A stretch of DNA of 64,000 nt from the NCBI GenBank assembly GCA_031398325.1, contig JANNNB010000201.1, forward strand, positions 1-64,000, in the 5' to 3' direction. The notes below the pieces were generated by a model that saw nothing but the letters and a program-made list of their open reading frames with translations, made no database searches and was not told the DNA's origin. Positions 40,711 through 49,940 of the stretch are shown here, one piece after another. A program made the position numbers and the translations under genes. The stretch is from Sva-07 sp031398325 (GTDB lineage Bacteria; Actinomycetota; Acidimicrobiia; Acidimicrobiales; Ilumatobacteraceae). Within the stretch, counting starts at the first letter, position 1. Each line of letters opens with the position of its first letter.

Positions 40711-42299
40711 GTCGCCTGCTCCGCAGCAACATCACCGTCGCCGCCGGCACCTCACTGTCCCGCCTCACCGGGCTGCTCCGGGTCATCGCGCTCGGCTACG
40801 TCCTTGGTCAGACCGCGCTCGCCGATGCGTACAGCCTCGCCAACGAGACACCGAACATCGTGTACGAGCTGTTGTTGGGAGGGGTGCTGTCGGCGACGCT
40901 GGTGCCGCTCTTTTCGACCTTCGACGAAGACGGTGACGAGGAGTCGACCAACGTCGTGCTCACCGTGTCGGTGATCCTGATGAGCGCGCTCATGGTGCTG
41001 GCCGTCGTAGCGGCGCCGCTGATCTTTCGGGTCTACTCCATCAACGTCGGCGACGGCGTCGACCCCGATCTGTTTCGTACGGTCGGAACGACCCTCGCCC
41101 GGATCTTCCTCGTGCAGATCCTGTTCTACGGCCTCGTCAGTCTCGCCAATGCGTTCCTGAACAGCCGGCGCCGCTTCTTCGCCGCCGCGTGGAGCCCGAT
41201 CCTGCCCAACCTGATCATCGTCGCGACGCTCCTGTCGCTCCCCGACGCCGGGTCGGCCGACTGGGCACTCGAGGACGTGATCAGCGACGGCCGGCTCCGC
41301 CTCACACTCGGGCTGGGAGCGACGGCCGGCATCGCATCGATGGTCCTCGTGTTGGTGCCGGCGATGGTCCGGACGGGCTTCCGCTTTCGCGCCATCGTCG
41401 ACTTCCGGCATCCTGCGGTGCGCCGCCTCCTCAAGCTCTCGGCGTGGACCCTGGGCTTCGTCGCCGCGAATCAGATTTCTCTCGTCGTGGTGCGCAATCT
41501 CGCCGGGCCCGGCTCGGGCGATGCATCGGCCTATCTCGCTGCCTTCACCTTCTTCGTGCTGCCTCACGGCTTGCTCGCTGTGTCGATCGCAACCACCTTC
41601 CAGCCGGAGATGTCCCGGGCAGTGGCACGCAGGGAGCGTCCGGCGTTCGTCGACCAGGCGTCACTCGGCGTGCGCATGACCGCGCTGCTCACGATTCCCG
41701 CCGGCGTCGGCATCTTCGTGCTGCGGCGGCCGATCGTCGGCGCCCTCCTCGAACGAGGGCAGTTCGACGCGATCGACGCCGCCAACACGACGAGGGCGCT
41801 GGCCGGATTCGCCCTCGGACTCGGCGCCTTCTCGATCTACATGTTCACGCTGCGCGGCTTCTACGCGCACAAGGACACCCGGACGCCGTTCATGATCAAC
41901 GTGGTCGAGAACGTGATCAACATCGTGCTCGCGATCGTCCTCGTCGACCGCTTCGGTGTCCTCGGCCTCGGTCTCGCGTTCGCGATCGCGTACGCCCTGT
42001 CGTCGGTGTGGGCGCTCCAGGTGCTGAGCTACAAGGTGCCGGGCTTCAGGCTGCGCACGATCGGTCTGTCGGTCGCGCCGATGATCCTGGCCGCCGTGCT
42101 GATGGGCGAGGTCGTCTGGTTCATCGCTCGACAGGTCGGGGGCGATTCCGGGATGGACGCCGCGGTCCGCCTCGTCGTCGGTACCCTCGTCGGCGCCATC
42201 GTGTACGTGGCGATCCTGCTCGCCCTGCGCGTGCCGGAGCTGGATTTCCTCCGCCGCCGACTCCCCCACCCCATCGGCCCGGTGGCGGCTCAGAAGTAG
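40707..42299 (+). CDS. murJ: MurJ/MviN lipid II flippase
   Basis: 530 residues with about 14 hydrophobic segments. Family motifs include AAGTSLSRLTGLLRV, ADAYSLANETPNIVYELLLGG and LPHGLLAVSIATTFQPEMSR. MurJ flips lipid II across the membrane for peptidoglycan synthesis. Actinobacterial MurJ often carries a C-terminal kinase-like domain; this one does not. The GTG start 40707 begins the conserved N-terminus at once and overlaps the stop of a short leader frame. Confidence 0.9.
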   Translation: MSRLLRSNITVAAGTSLSRLTGLLRVIALGYVLGQTALADAYSLANETPNIVYELLLGGVLSATLVPLFSTFDEDGDEESTNVVLTVSVILMSALMVLAVVAAPLIFRVYSINVGDGVDPDLFRTVGTTLARIFLVQILFYGLVSLANAFLNSRRRFFAAAWSPILPNLIIVATLLSLPDAGSADWALEDVISDGRLRLTLGLGATAGIASMVLVLVPAMVRTGFRFRAIVDFRHPAVRRLLKLSAWTLGFVAANQISLVVVRNLAGPGSGDASAYLAAFTFFVLPHGLLAVSIATTFQPEMSRAVARRERPAFVDQASLGVRMTALLTIPAGVGIFVLRRPIVGALLERGQFDAIDAANTTRALAGFALGLGAFSIYMFTLRGFYAHKDTRTPFMINVVENVINIVLAIVLVDRFGVLGLGLAFAIAYALSSVWALQVLSYKVPGFRLRTIGLSVAPMILAAVLMGEVVWFIARQVGGDSGMDAAVRLVVGTLVGAIVYVAILLALRVPELDFLRRRLPHPIGPVAAQK

Positions 42300-42302
42300 G
42301 AT
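42297..42302 (+). promoter_or_regulatory. Leaderless -10 box of pspA
   Basis: TAGGAT, 6 bases before ATG 42309. Its first three bases are the murJ stop codon, so pspA has its own promoter at the end of murJ. Confidence 0.5.
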
Positions 42303-42308
42303 CACCCC

Positions 42309-43082
42309 ATGATCGATCGCGCCACGAAGTGGTGGAAACACCTCACGGCCAGCCTGCCCGGCAAGCGCGACGACAAAGCCGATCCGAAAGCACAGCTCGC
42401 GCAGGCGATCATCGAGGCACAGAACCAGCACAAGCGCCTGATGGACCAGGCGGCCAACGTCATCACCAATCAGAAGCAGGCCGAGATCCGCCTGAACAAC
42501 AAGATGACCGAACTGGAGAAGCTGAACGTCAACGCTCGCCAGGCCCTCGTCCTGGCGTCCGATGCCCAGCAGAGTGGCGACGCCGCCAAGTCGGCCCACT
42601 ACACCCAGGCCGCCGAAACCATCGCCGACAAGTTGATCTCCGTCGAGGCCGACGTCGAGAGCCTCACCTCGATGGTCCTCGAGTCGACGCAGGCGGCCGA
42701 CCAGGCCAAGACCGCGGTCCGGACCAACAGTCGGCTACTGCAGGAGAAGCTGGCGGAGAAGTCCAAACTCCTCAGCCAGCTCGAACAGGCCAAGATGCAG
42801 GAAGAGATGAACGCGGCCATGGCGCAGCTGAGCGAGACCGTCGGTGACGACGTGCCATCGTTCGCCGAGGTCGAGGAGAAGATCAATGCTCGATACGCCA
42901 AGGCAACCGCAGTATCCGACCTTCGGGCCGACAGTGTGGCGTCACGCGTCCTCGAGATCGAGGAGGCCACCGCGAACGTCGCCGCGCAGAACCGGTTGAC
43001 CGAGCTTCGGGACGAACTGGGCCTCGCCGCGACCCCGGCTACCGGTGTGTCGTCGCCCACCGAGCTGCCGCCGCACGGCTGA
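42309..43082 (+). CDS. pspA: PspA/IM30 family protein
   Basis: 257 residues, almost entirely helical coiled coil with many Gln, Lys and Ala, typical of PspA/Vipp1 (IM30). An N-terminal amphipathic start (IDRATKWWKHLTA) may touch the membrane. PspA proteins form ESCRT-III-like scaffolds that protect the membrane under stress. It follows murJ by 9 bases, consistent with envelope maintenance. Confidence 0.85.
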   Translation: MIDRATKWWKHLTASLPGKRDDKADPKAQLAQAIIEAQNQHKRLMDQAANVITNQKQAEIRLNNKMTELEKLNVNARQALVLASDAQQSGDAAKSAHYTQAAETIADKLISVEADVESLTSMVLESTQAADQAKTAVRTNSRLLQEKLAEKSKLLSQLEQAKMQEEMNAAMAQLSETVGDDVPSFAEVEEKINARYAKATAVSDLRADSVASRVLEIEEATANVAAQNRLTELRDELGLAATPATGVSSPTELPPHG

Positions 43083-43098
43083 GCCGCGAGGACGCTTG

Positions 43099-44184
43099 CT
43101 AGGGCAGCACCACGAGGTCATCGCGGTGAATGACCTCGTGTGCGACATCGGGCGGCAGGTCGCGCGTGTGCTTGCCGGCGAACGCATTCGCTGCGGCGAC
43201 GTCGACGGCAACCATGCCCCGCGCGAACGCACGACCTGAGGGCCCGACGACCTCGACCGTCGCCCCGGCGTCGAACGAACCGCGCGCCGCCACCACGCCC
43301 GCCGGCAGGAGGCTGCGGGGCTCGTCGGTCAACGCCCGCTCCGCTCCCGCATCGACCTCGACCACGCCGTCGACCTCGGCGGCGAACGCGATCCACAGCT
43401 TGCGGGCCGGCAACGTCCGGTCGTGCGCGGCGAACGTCGTGCCGACGCCGGTACCGCCCACCGCACCGAGGAGTACGTCGGGTGCCGCCGCCCGGGCGAT
43501 CACGCTCCGAATCCCCGACCACGACGCGATCTTGGCGGCGACCAGCTTGCTCGCCATCCCCCCACTGCCGCGTCCGCTGCCGCCCCTATCGGCCGAGATG
43601 GCCAGCATGGGGTCGTCCGCGGCGACGTGAGACACCAGCTCAGCACTGGCGTCGCGGCGCGGATCTGCGGTGTACACGCCATCGGTGTCGGTCAGCAACA
43701 CGAGCAGGTCGGCACCCACCGAATTGGCCACCAGCGCCGCGAGCCGGTCGTTGTCGCCGTAACGGAGCTCATGGTTGGCGATCGCGTCGTTCTCGTTCAC
43801 CACGGGAACGCACCCCAACTCCAACAACCGAACGAGGGTGCGACGCGCATGAAGGTACTGCGTCCGATCGACGAAGTCATGGGGGTCGAGCAGGACCTGG
43901 GCCCCGACGAGCCCGTGGCGATCGAACTGCCTGTTGTATGCCTCCACGAGCCGGCTCTGGCCGGCCGCCGAGACCGCCTGCAGCGTGGTCATGTCGGTCG
44001 GTCGAGCCGGAAGCCCGACCGCGACCACACCAGCGGCCACCGCTCCTGACGAGACGACGATCAGCTGGTGGCCGGCGCTGCGCAGCGCCGCGACCTCGTC
44101 ACAGAGTTTCGCGATCGCCGCCACATCGATGACGCCCGTGTCATCGGTGATGGAGGCCGTGCCGATCTTGGCGACGATCCGCAT
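43099..44184 (-). CDS. proB: Glutamate 5-kinase
   Basis: 361 residues. The amino-acid-kinase domain (1 to about 255) contains VAKIGTASIT, VSSGAVAAG, VNENDAIA and TDTDGVYTADPR. A C-terminal PUA domain lies at about 275-355. It phosphorylates glutamate as the first step of proline synthesis and is normally feedback-inhibited by proline. The ATG overlaps the obgE stop by one base (TGATG), so proB is translated behind obgE. proA is not in view. Confidence 0.95.
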   Translation of the reverse strand: MRIVAKIGTASITDDTGVIDVAAIAKLCDEVAALRSAGHQLIVVSSGAVAAGVVAVGLPARPTDMTTLQAVSAAGQSRLVEAYNRQFDRHGLVGAQVLLDPHDFVDRTQYLHARRTLVRLLELGCVPVVNENDAIANHELRYGDNDRLAALVANSVGADLLVLLTDTDGVYTADPRRDASAELVSHVAADDPMLAISADRGGSGRGSGGMASKLVAAKIASWSGIRSVIARAAAPDVLLGAVGGTGVGTTFAAHDRTLPARKLWIAFAAEVDGVVEVDAGAERALTDEPRSLLPAGVVAARGSFDAGATVEVVGPSGRAFARGMVAVDVAAANAFAGKHTRDLPPDVAHEVIHRDDLVVLP

Positions 44185-45440
44185 CAGAGGTCCGGTTGGT
44201 AGTCGAAGCTGAAGTCACCGATCCAGATGACGTCGCCCTCCTGGGCGCCGGCTTTGGCCAGCATCTTTCGAACGCCGAGGCGCTCCAGTCGGAAATCGAT
44301 GTACGACAGCGCTTCGGGGGTCGTGACGTCGTTGAGCGCGACGACACGCTCGACATCGCGACCGAGCAGCCGGAACTCACCGTCGGCCACCCGCTCGACG
44401 ATCGCACCGCTCGCCTCCGGGCGGAGCACCACGACACCATCGCGGTAGACGACCGCTTGTCTCGCTTCGTGCACCAACGAGGCCAACTGACCGACGACCT
44501 CGGACACGCCCTGTCGGGTAACGGCCGACATGATCGGACCGTCCCATCCGAGCGCCGCCAACTCCTCGGCCTGCACGGCATCGGCTTTCGTGCCGACCAC
44601 GACACGCGGCCGATCGAGCAACTCGGGGCGGTATTCGCCGAGCTCGTGGAGCAGGATCCGTTCCTGTTCGGCCGGTGAGACCCCATCGAGTTGGGCGAGG
44701 TCGACCATGATGCACATCACCCGCGCTCGCTCGACGTGGCGGAGGAACTGGTGGCCGAGTCCGCGCCCCTCGCTCGCTCCTTCGATGAGGCCGGGAATGT
44801 CGGCCACCACGAAGTCGGTGTCGTCGTCGAGTTGCACCACCCCGAGGTTCGGCTCGAGGGTCGTGAACGGATAGTCGGCGATCTTCGGCTTGGCGGCGGA
44901 GATGACGCTGATGAACGTCGACTTGCCGACGTTCGGAAATCCGACGAGCGCCACATCGGCCATCAGGCGGAGCTCGAGCCGCAGCCAGTTCTCCTCACCA
45001 TGCTCACCCTGCTCGGCAAAGCTGGGGGCACGGCGCTTGTTCGACAGGAACTTGGCATTACCGCGGCCACCTCGGCCGCCCGCAGCGGCGAGCCACCGGT
45101 CGCCGTGGTTCACGAGCTCGGCGAGGAGTTCACCGGTGTAGAGGTCGAACACAGCGGTTCCCATCGGCACGTTGATCTCGAGCGACTGCCCGCGCCGCCC
45201 ATGGAGATCCTTGCCCTTGCCATGGACGCCGTTGTCGGCTCGACGGTGAGGGTGATCACGGAACGCGAGGAGTGACGACACGTTGTGGTCGGCGACCAGC
45301 CACACGTTGCCCCCGTTGCCGCCATCGCCGCCGTTCGGGCCGCCCATCGCAACTGGTCCCTCGCGGCGAAAACTCACGCAGCCGGCACCGCCGTCACCGC
45401 CGCGTGCGTTCAGTTGGCACTCGTCGACGAACTGGGACAT
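44184..45440 (-). CDS. obgE: GTPase Obg/CgtA
   Basis: 418 residues in three parts. The glycine-rich Obg domain (1 to about 157) opens FVDECQLNARGGDGGAG. The G domain has GFPNVGKST, DIPGLIEGA and TKAD. The C-terminal OCT domain covers about 345-418. Obg acts in 50S ribosome assembly and stress control. rplU and rpmA, the usual upstream partners, are not here; a divergent dGTPase gene stands there instead. ATG 45440 is fixed by the domain start and by TAGCCT 7 bases upstream. Confidence 0.96.
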   Translation of the reverse strand: MSQFVDECQLNARGGDGGAGCVSFRREGPVAMGGPNGGDGGNGGNVWLVADHNVSSLLAFRDHPHRRADNGVHGKGKDLHGRRGQSLEINVPMGTAVFDLYTGELLAELVNHGDRWLAAAGGRGGRGNAKFLSNKRRAPSFAEQGEHGEENWLRLELRLMADVALVGFPNVGKSTFISVISAAKPKIADYPFTTLEPNLGVVQLDDDTDFVVADIPGLIEGASEGRGLGHQFLRHVERARVMCIMVDLAQLDGVSPAEQERILLHELGEYRPELLDRPRVVVGTKADAVQAEELAALGWDGPIMSAVTRQGVSEVVGQLASLVHEARQAVVYRDGVVVLRPEASGAIVERVADGEFRLLGRDVERVVALNDVTTPEALSYIDFRLERLGVRKMLAKAGAQEGDVIWIGDFSFDYQPDL

Positions 45441-45447
45441 TTCAACG

Positions 45448-45453
45448 AGGCTA
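45448..45453 (-). promoter_or_regulatory. Leaderless -10 box of obgE
   Basis: TAGCCT on the minus strand, 7 bases before ATG 45440, in a 51-base divergent gap. Confidence 0.55.
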
Positions 45454-45478
45454 ACGCCGGTCCTTGCTGGCCATCTCC

Positions 45479-45484
45479 TATCGT
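45479..45484 (+). promoter_or_regulatory. Leaderless -10 box of the dGTPase gene
   Basis: TATCGT, 7 bases before GTG 45492. It supports this GTG as the start rather than codons further upstream or downstream. A GGAGG between box and start is too close to the GTG to act as a ribosome-binding site. Confidence 0.55.
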
Positions 45485-45491
45485 CGGAGGC

Positions 45492-46688
45492 GTGGAGCAG
45501 ACCGCGCCGACCAACCAGCCGGGTCGAGGCCCCGACGGGGCGGACGAGCGCTCGGACCGCTGGGCGGCAACCATGGCCGGGCACGACGCCCGGCTCGGTG
45601 CCCACGAGGTCGTGCTCGCACACGCCGACTCACATGCGGCGATCGTCAGCGACTCGGTGTCGACTCGCGAGGCACGCGAAGCACTCGAGTTCGAATCACT
45701 CGCGGAGGGCGCCACCGTGGCAACGGGGGCTGGTGACCGCCTCGTGCCCGAGCAGCCCGACCCCTACCGCACATGCTTCGAACGGGACCGCGACCGGATC
45801 CTCCACGATTCGTCGTTCCGACGCCTGGCTGGAAAGACCCAGGTGTTCGTCTTCCCCGACGACCACCAGCGAACTCGAATGACGCATGCCCTCGAAGTCG
45901 CTCAGGTGGCTCGTTCGGTCGCCGAGGCGCTCCGGCTGAACGTGGCGCTCGCCGAGGCGATCGCCATCGGGCACGATTGCGGGCACGGTCCCGGCGGGCA
46001 CGCCAGTGAGGATGCACTGTCGCCGTACCTCGACGGCGGCTTCGATCATGCACCGTGGGGCGCAGACGTCACGCTCCAACCCCTCAACCTCTGCGCCGAG
46101 ACGCTCGACGGGATCCGTCATCACTCGTGGAGTCTCCCCGCACCCCGGACACCGGAAGGCGAGGTGGTGTCGTGGGCCGATCGGATCGCATACGTGTGTC
46201 ACGACTTCGAAGATGCGGTCGCGGCAGGCATCCTCAGCATCGACATGCTGCCGCAGATCGTGGCCGAGCGGTGTGGACGTGACCGGTCGACCCAACTCGG
46301 CACGTTCATCAGAGCGATGATCACCGCGACCCTCCAGACCGGACGGATCGGAATGACACCCGACATGGCCGAGGCCCTGGCGGTGTTCCGCAGGTTCAAC
46401 TACGAACACGTCTATCTGCGCCCTGCGAGCCGCCACCAGGCAGACGCAGTCATCGCGCTGCTCCGCGCGCTCGTCGAGCACTATGCGGATCGGCCGCACT
46501 CCATCCCGCGCCAGACGGCTCAGGCGGCCGTCGACATCGACGTCGACCACCTCGAAGCCGGGAGCACGGCAGCGCTGCGAGCGGCGGTGGCGTACGTGGC
46601 CGGCATGACCGACCGATTCGCCTGCCAGCAAGGGCTCACGCAGCTCGACTGGGATCCGGCGAAACTCCCCCGCGGAGTCGGCCTCTGA
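45492..46688 (+). CDS. dgt: Deoxyguanosinetriphosphate triphosphohydrolase-like protein
   Basis: 398 residues. An HD domain is evident: RMTHALEVAQVAR (His), AIGHDCGHGPGGH (His-Asp) and the downstream Asp in SWADRIAYVCHD. The motif DPYRTCFERDRDRILHDSSFRRLAGKTQV, split by my reading into its start DPYRTCFERDRD and end FRRLAGKTQV, marks the dGTPase family. The enzyme removes triphosphate from dGTP or other dNTPs. About 80 residues precede the conserved part, a longer and variable N-terminus. It diverges from obgE. Confidence 0.87.
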   Translation: MEQTAPTNQPGRGPDGADERSDRWAATMAGHDARLGAHEVVLAHADSHAAIVSDSVSTREAREALEFESLAEGATVATGAGDRLVPEQPDPYRTCFERDRDRILHDSSFRRLAGKTQVFVFPDDHQRTRMTHALEVAQVARSVAEALRLNVALAEAIAIGHDCGHGPGGHASEDALSPYLDGGFDHAPWGADVTLQPLNLCAETLDGIRHHSWSLPAPRTPEGEVVSWADRIAYVCHDFEDAVAAGILSIDMLPQIVAERCGRDRSTQLGTFIRAMITATLQTGRIGMTPDMAEALAVFRRFNYEHVYLRPASRHQADAVIALLRALVEHYADRPHSIPRQTAQAAVDIDVDHLEAGSTAALRAAVAYVAGMTDRFACQQGLTQLDWDPAKLPRGVGL

Positions 46689-46707
46689 CCCACGCCCGGC
46701 TGCGCTG

Positions 46708-47079
46708 TCAGGTGTGCAGGAACAGTGCCCTGATGCCGAGGCCCATGATGAACAAGCTCCCGAGCCCGTACAACAGGTACTGCTTGTCCTTGATGAACGG
46801 GCTCGTTCGATAGCTGTACAGGATCCCGACGGCGATGATCGCGCTGAAGCCGTACAACGCATGGAACTGTTCGAGTTCGACGTCGTACCGAGTGACGAGC
46901 AGGACGCCAAGGATCGCGCTCACGAACGGTGTGAGCTGCGCCACGACGACACACCACCACAGCGCGCGCGATCGCAGCGCAGGAAGGTAGTGCGCCCCGA
47001 TCGCCCAGCAGCCCACCACGGCATTGGCGCCGATGAGGAACCACCCGAAATCGCGATGGGCCTCGAACAGCGCAGACAT
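46708..47079 (-). CDS. Small integral membrane protein (123 aa)
   Basis: Four hydrophobic helices are visible: FLIGANAVVGCWAIG, WCVVVAQLTPFVSAILGV, FSAIIAVGILYSY and YGLGSLFIMGLGIRALF. No catalytic residues can be named. Residue patterns hint at a conserved actinobacterial membrane family but I cannot name it. It converges with the dGTPase gene and leads away from the lipoprotein gene by a 36-base gap. Confidence 0.68.
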   Translation of the reverse strand: MSALFEAHRDFGWFLIGANAVVGCWAIGAHYLPALRSRALWWCVVVAQLTPFVSAILGVLLVTRYDVELEQFHALYGFSAIIAVGILYSYRTSPFIKDKQYLLYGLGSLFIMGLGIRALFLHT

Positions 47080-47115
47080 GGCTTGGTCACCCTCGCGGTC
47101 AGGCTGACGAACGGA

Positions 47116-47850
47116 TCATTCGCTGCAGCCGATCCCGCCCAGGATGACGGTCACGGTGGAGTCGTCGTCGACCCCGGTGACGAACCCGCGCAGGTTGTCG
47201 TTCACGTAGAAGAACGGCGCCGACACATCGTCTTCGGGGTTGATCGACACACCGGGATAGGCGCCGAGGACATCGATCACCCGGGATCCGCTGGTGATTC
47301 CCCGCTCGGTCGACAACCCGACGGGCGCGCCGCCGACCTCGCCGGCTGACCCGTAGTAGTACGCGAAGAAGTGACGGCGCCCCTGCATCACCTGGGAGGC
47401 GTCGCCGAAGACCAGTGACAAGACACCCCAGTCGACCAGCCGGATCTCGGTACCGGGGCACGCGCCGACCGACAGCGGGTCGATCCAGCCGCTGTCGTTC
47501 GTCGGCTCTCCGAGGAACGAGCTGAGATAGCTGATCACCGCCTCCGGCTCTGAGCCGAACTCCGCCGACCCGATGCCTTCTCCGCTGAGCACCAACGCCG
47601 CCACTGCCGGGTCGACCACCGTCGTGGTGGTGGCCGGCAGCGTCGAGGTCGTCGTCGTCGGTGCAAGCGTCGTCGATGTCGTCGAGGTCGTCGTGGCAGG
47701 CGCTGATGTCGTGGGCGCAACGGTGCTGGTCGGCACCAGCGTCAACTGTGTCGTCGAGGAATCGCCGCCATCGGACTGATCGTCCGAGCCGGCACATCCT
47801 GCGGCGAGCGCGACGGCGAGCGCGACGACAGCACACATACGCCTTTTCAT
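47116..47850 (-). CDS. Lipoprotein of unknown function
   Basis: 244 residues. The signal peptide MKRRMCAVVALAVALAAG is followed by lipobox Cys19 (LAAGC). A Thr/Ser-rich low-complexity linker (about 30-80) then leads to a globular domain of around 150 residues with no recognised motif; two Cys (in GACPGTE and the final GIGCSE) could form a disulphide. ATG 47850 is fixed by the signal, with CAGACT 6 bases upstream. An in-frame upstream extension to 47976 lacks support. Confidence 0.72.
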   Translation of the reverse strand: MKRRMCAVVALAVALAAGCAGSDDQSDGGDSSTTQLTLVPTSTVAPTTSAPATTTSTTSTTLAPTTTTSTLPATTTTVVDPAVAALVLSGEGIGSAEFGSEPEAVISYLSSFLGEPTNDSGWIDPLSVGACPGTEIRLVDWGVLSLVFGDASQVMQGRRHFFAYYYGSAGEVGGAPVGLSTERGITSGSRVIDVLGAYPGVSINPEDDVSAPFFYVNDNLRGFVTGVDDDSTVTVILGGIGCSE

Positions 47851-47915
47851 GCGCCCAGTCTGGCCGGGCGCGCGCCGAGAACGGCGGACCTCGTCAGCCG
47901 GTGACGGGTGGGTCA

Positions 47916-48725
47916 TCACCGGTCGAAGAGCCATCCGGAACGCATCGGCGGGAGTGCATCGCGCTCGATGAACCATTCCTTGCCGAACGCCTGACGGAAG
48001 ATCTCGATCGGCATCTGCAGGAAGAACGACGTGTCGGTCACCTGGCTGCGGTGGCTCGCCAACGCCGCTCTCTTCAGTTCCACGTAGTCACTCACGTCGA
48101 CCTCCAGGGTGATCTCGTCCTCCGGGGTGCCGAAGGGATTCCCGTCGTCCGCCGGCCCATCCGGATCGAAGTCCCGGTCGTCGTCGAGTTCGCCGAACGC
48201 CCCGGCCGCGGCCGCTTCGGCCATCATCGCCGCGAAGTGGGTCCTGTTCATCGTGGACTCGAGCACGCGCACACCGGGGACCATCTCCCCCGCCCGCGCA
48301 CCGACATGGTGCACCTTGACGTGGTCCGGATGACCGTATCCACCGTGCCAGTCGTAGATGGTCAGGATGTCGGCACACTCCTCGCGCAACACGTCGGCCA
48401 GGCGGCTCGCCGCTTCGTCGAGGTCCGCCTGGTGGAACGAGTTCGGGTCGGTGTTCTGCTCCCACCCCGTCATCCCGGAATCGGCGTAGCCGAGCCACAC
48501 GACCCTGGAGATCCCCAACACGTCAGCCGAAGCCTGGAGCTCGAGTCGTCGTCGATCCACGAGGGTTTCGCCCGGTGCCAGATCATCGGGTACCTCTCCG
48601 TGGTCGCCGTTCGTGCCGACCACCAACACCACCCGGTGACCTTCCGCAACCGCTCGGGCGATCGTGCCGCCGGTGCCGCTCGCCTCGTCGTCGGGGTGGG
48701 CGTGGAGACACACGATCGTCGACAT
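47916..48725 (-). CDS. PIG-L family deacetylase (LmbE-like)
   Basis: 269 residues. The zinc motif HAHPDDE is near residues 8-14 and the second site HPDH is in GGYGHPDHVKVHH. The family includes MshB and Mca of mycothiol metabolism and GlcNAc-PI deacetylases. The sequence resembles the broad LmbE group and is not clearly MshB or Mca. Its context (CoA-transferase and hydrolase upstream) does not settle the substrate. Confidence 0.83.
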   Translation of the reverse strand: MSTIVCLHAHPDDEASGTGGTIARAVAEGHRVVLVVGTNGDHGEVPDDLAPGETLVDRRRLELQASADVLGISRVVWLGYADSGMTGWEQNTDPNSFHQADLDEAASRLADVLREECADILTIYDWHGGYGHPDHVKVHHVGARAGEMVPGVRVLESTMNRTHFAAMMAEAAAAGAFGELDDDRDFDPDGPADDGNPFGTPEDEITLEVDVSDYVELKRAALASHRSQVTDTSFFLQMPIEIFRQAFGKEWFIERDALPPMRSGWLFDR

Positions 48726-48778
48726 GCCAGGCAGTGTGCCAGGGCGAGCACGCCGTTGCTCGGGGGTCCGTTCGTGGG

Positions 48779-49939
48779 CTACTCCGCGTGACGGACCGCT
48801 CCGGAGGCGATGAGTTCCTCCACACGCTCGGAGGCGACACCCCAGTCGGTCAACACGTCTCGCGTGTGCGCGCCTGCGTACGCGGGTGGACGCTCGATCT
48901 GAGGGACCGTGCGGCTGAAGCGAGGTGCGGGCGCCGGCTGCACGACGCCGTCGATGTCGACGAACGTCTGCCGTTCGACATTGTGCGGATGCTGTGCCGC
49001 CTCACTCATGGTGAGGATCGGGGCGAAACATACGTCGGTCATCTCCATCGTCTCGCACCACTCCGCCTGCGTGCGTTGGGCGAACACCTCGGTGAGACGG
49101 GCCTTCAGGTGTGTCCAACCGCTCGAGTCCATCTGGTTCGCGAACTCGGCGTCGCCGTCGAGGCCGGTCAGGCGCAGCAGTTCGGCGTAGAACTGCGGCT
49201 CGATCGAACCGAGCGAGATGAACTTGCCGTCGGAACACCGGTACACGTCGTAGAAGTGGGCTCCGGTGTCGAGCAGGTTCGTTCCGCGGGCGTTCTCATC
49301 GAAGGCTCCCATCGCCTTGAACGCCCAGAACATGGTCATCAACACAGCGGAACCGTCGACCATCGCCGTGTCGACGACTTGGCCCTGCCCGCTGCGCTGT
49401 GCCTCGAGGAGGGCGCACACCACGCCGAACGCGAGGAACATGCCGCCGCCACCGAAGTCGCCGACCATGTTCAGGGGAGGCACCGGCGGCTCACCGGCAC
49501 GACCGAAATGCGCCAGTGCGCCGGCAAGTGAGATGTAGTTGATGTCGTGGCCGGCAGCCTGGGCATAGGGGCCGTCCTGACCCCAGCCGGTCATCCGACC
49601 GAACACGAGCTTCGGGTTCCGTTCCAGACAAACATCCGGACCGACGCCGAGTCGCTCCATCACACCGGGGCGGAACCCTTCGATGAGCGCGTCGGCCGAG
49701 CCGACGAGGTCGAGCAGTGTGGCGACGCCGTCAGGGTGCTTGAGGTCGATGGCAACGTTGCGACGCCCGCGCAGGAGGAGGTCACCATGGGGCGTGTCGG
49801 GCGCAGGGCCGCGCACGGCGCCCGCTCGTTCCACCCTGATGACCTCGGCGCCCATGTCGGCGAGCAGCATCGCGGCAAACGGGCCGGGGCCGATTCCGGC
49901 GATCTCGATGATTCGGTATCCAGCGAGTGGTCCGGTCAT
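48779..49939 (-). CDS. CaiB/BaiF family CoA-transferase or alpha-methylacyl-CoA racemase-like protein
   Basis: 386 residues of class III CoA-transferase fold. Signatures are IIEIAGIGPGPFAAMLLADMGAE (start region, in two parts), NPKLVFGRMTGWGQ and AGHDINYISLAG (129-140) with the His-Asp pair used by AMACR. The racemase (AMACR) branch is likely because of AGHDINY. It would act on branched or sterol-side-chain acyl-CoAs. ATG 49939 lies one base after the hydrolase stop, so the two form an operon. Confidence 0.84.
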   Translation of the reverse strand: MTGPLAGYRIIEIAGIGPGPFAAMLLADMGAEVIRVERAGAVRGPAPDTPHGDLLLRGRRNVAIDLKHPDGVATLLDLVGSADALIEGFRPGVMERLGVGPDVCLERNPKLVFGRMTGWGQDGPYAQAAGHDINYISLAGALAHFGRAGEPPVPPLNMVGDFGGGGMFLAFGVVCALLEAQRSGQGQVVDTAMVDGSAVLMTMFWAFKAMGAFDENARGTNLLDTGAHFYDVYRCSDGKFISLGSIEPQFYAELLRLTGLDGDAEFANQMDSSGWTHLKARLTEVFAQRTQAEWCETMEMTDVCFAPILTMSEAAQHPHNVERQTFVDIDGVVQPAPAPRFSRTVPQIERPPAYAGAHTRDVLTDWGVASERVEELIASGAVRHAE

Positions 49940-49940
49940 G

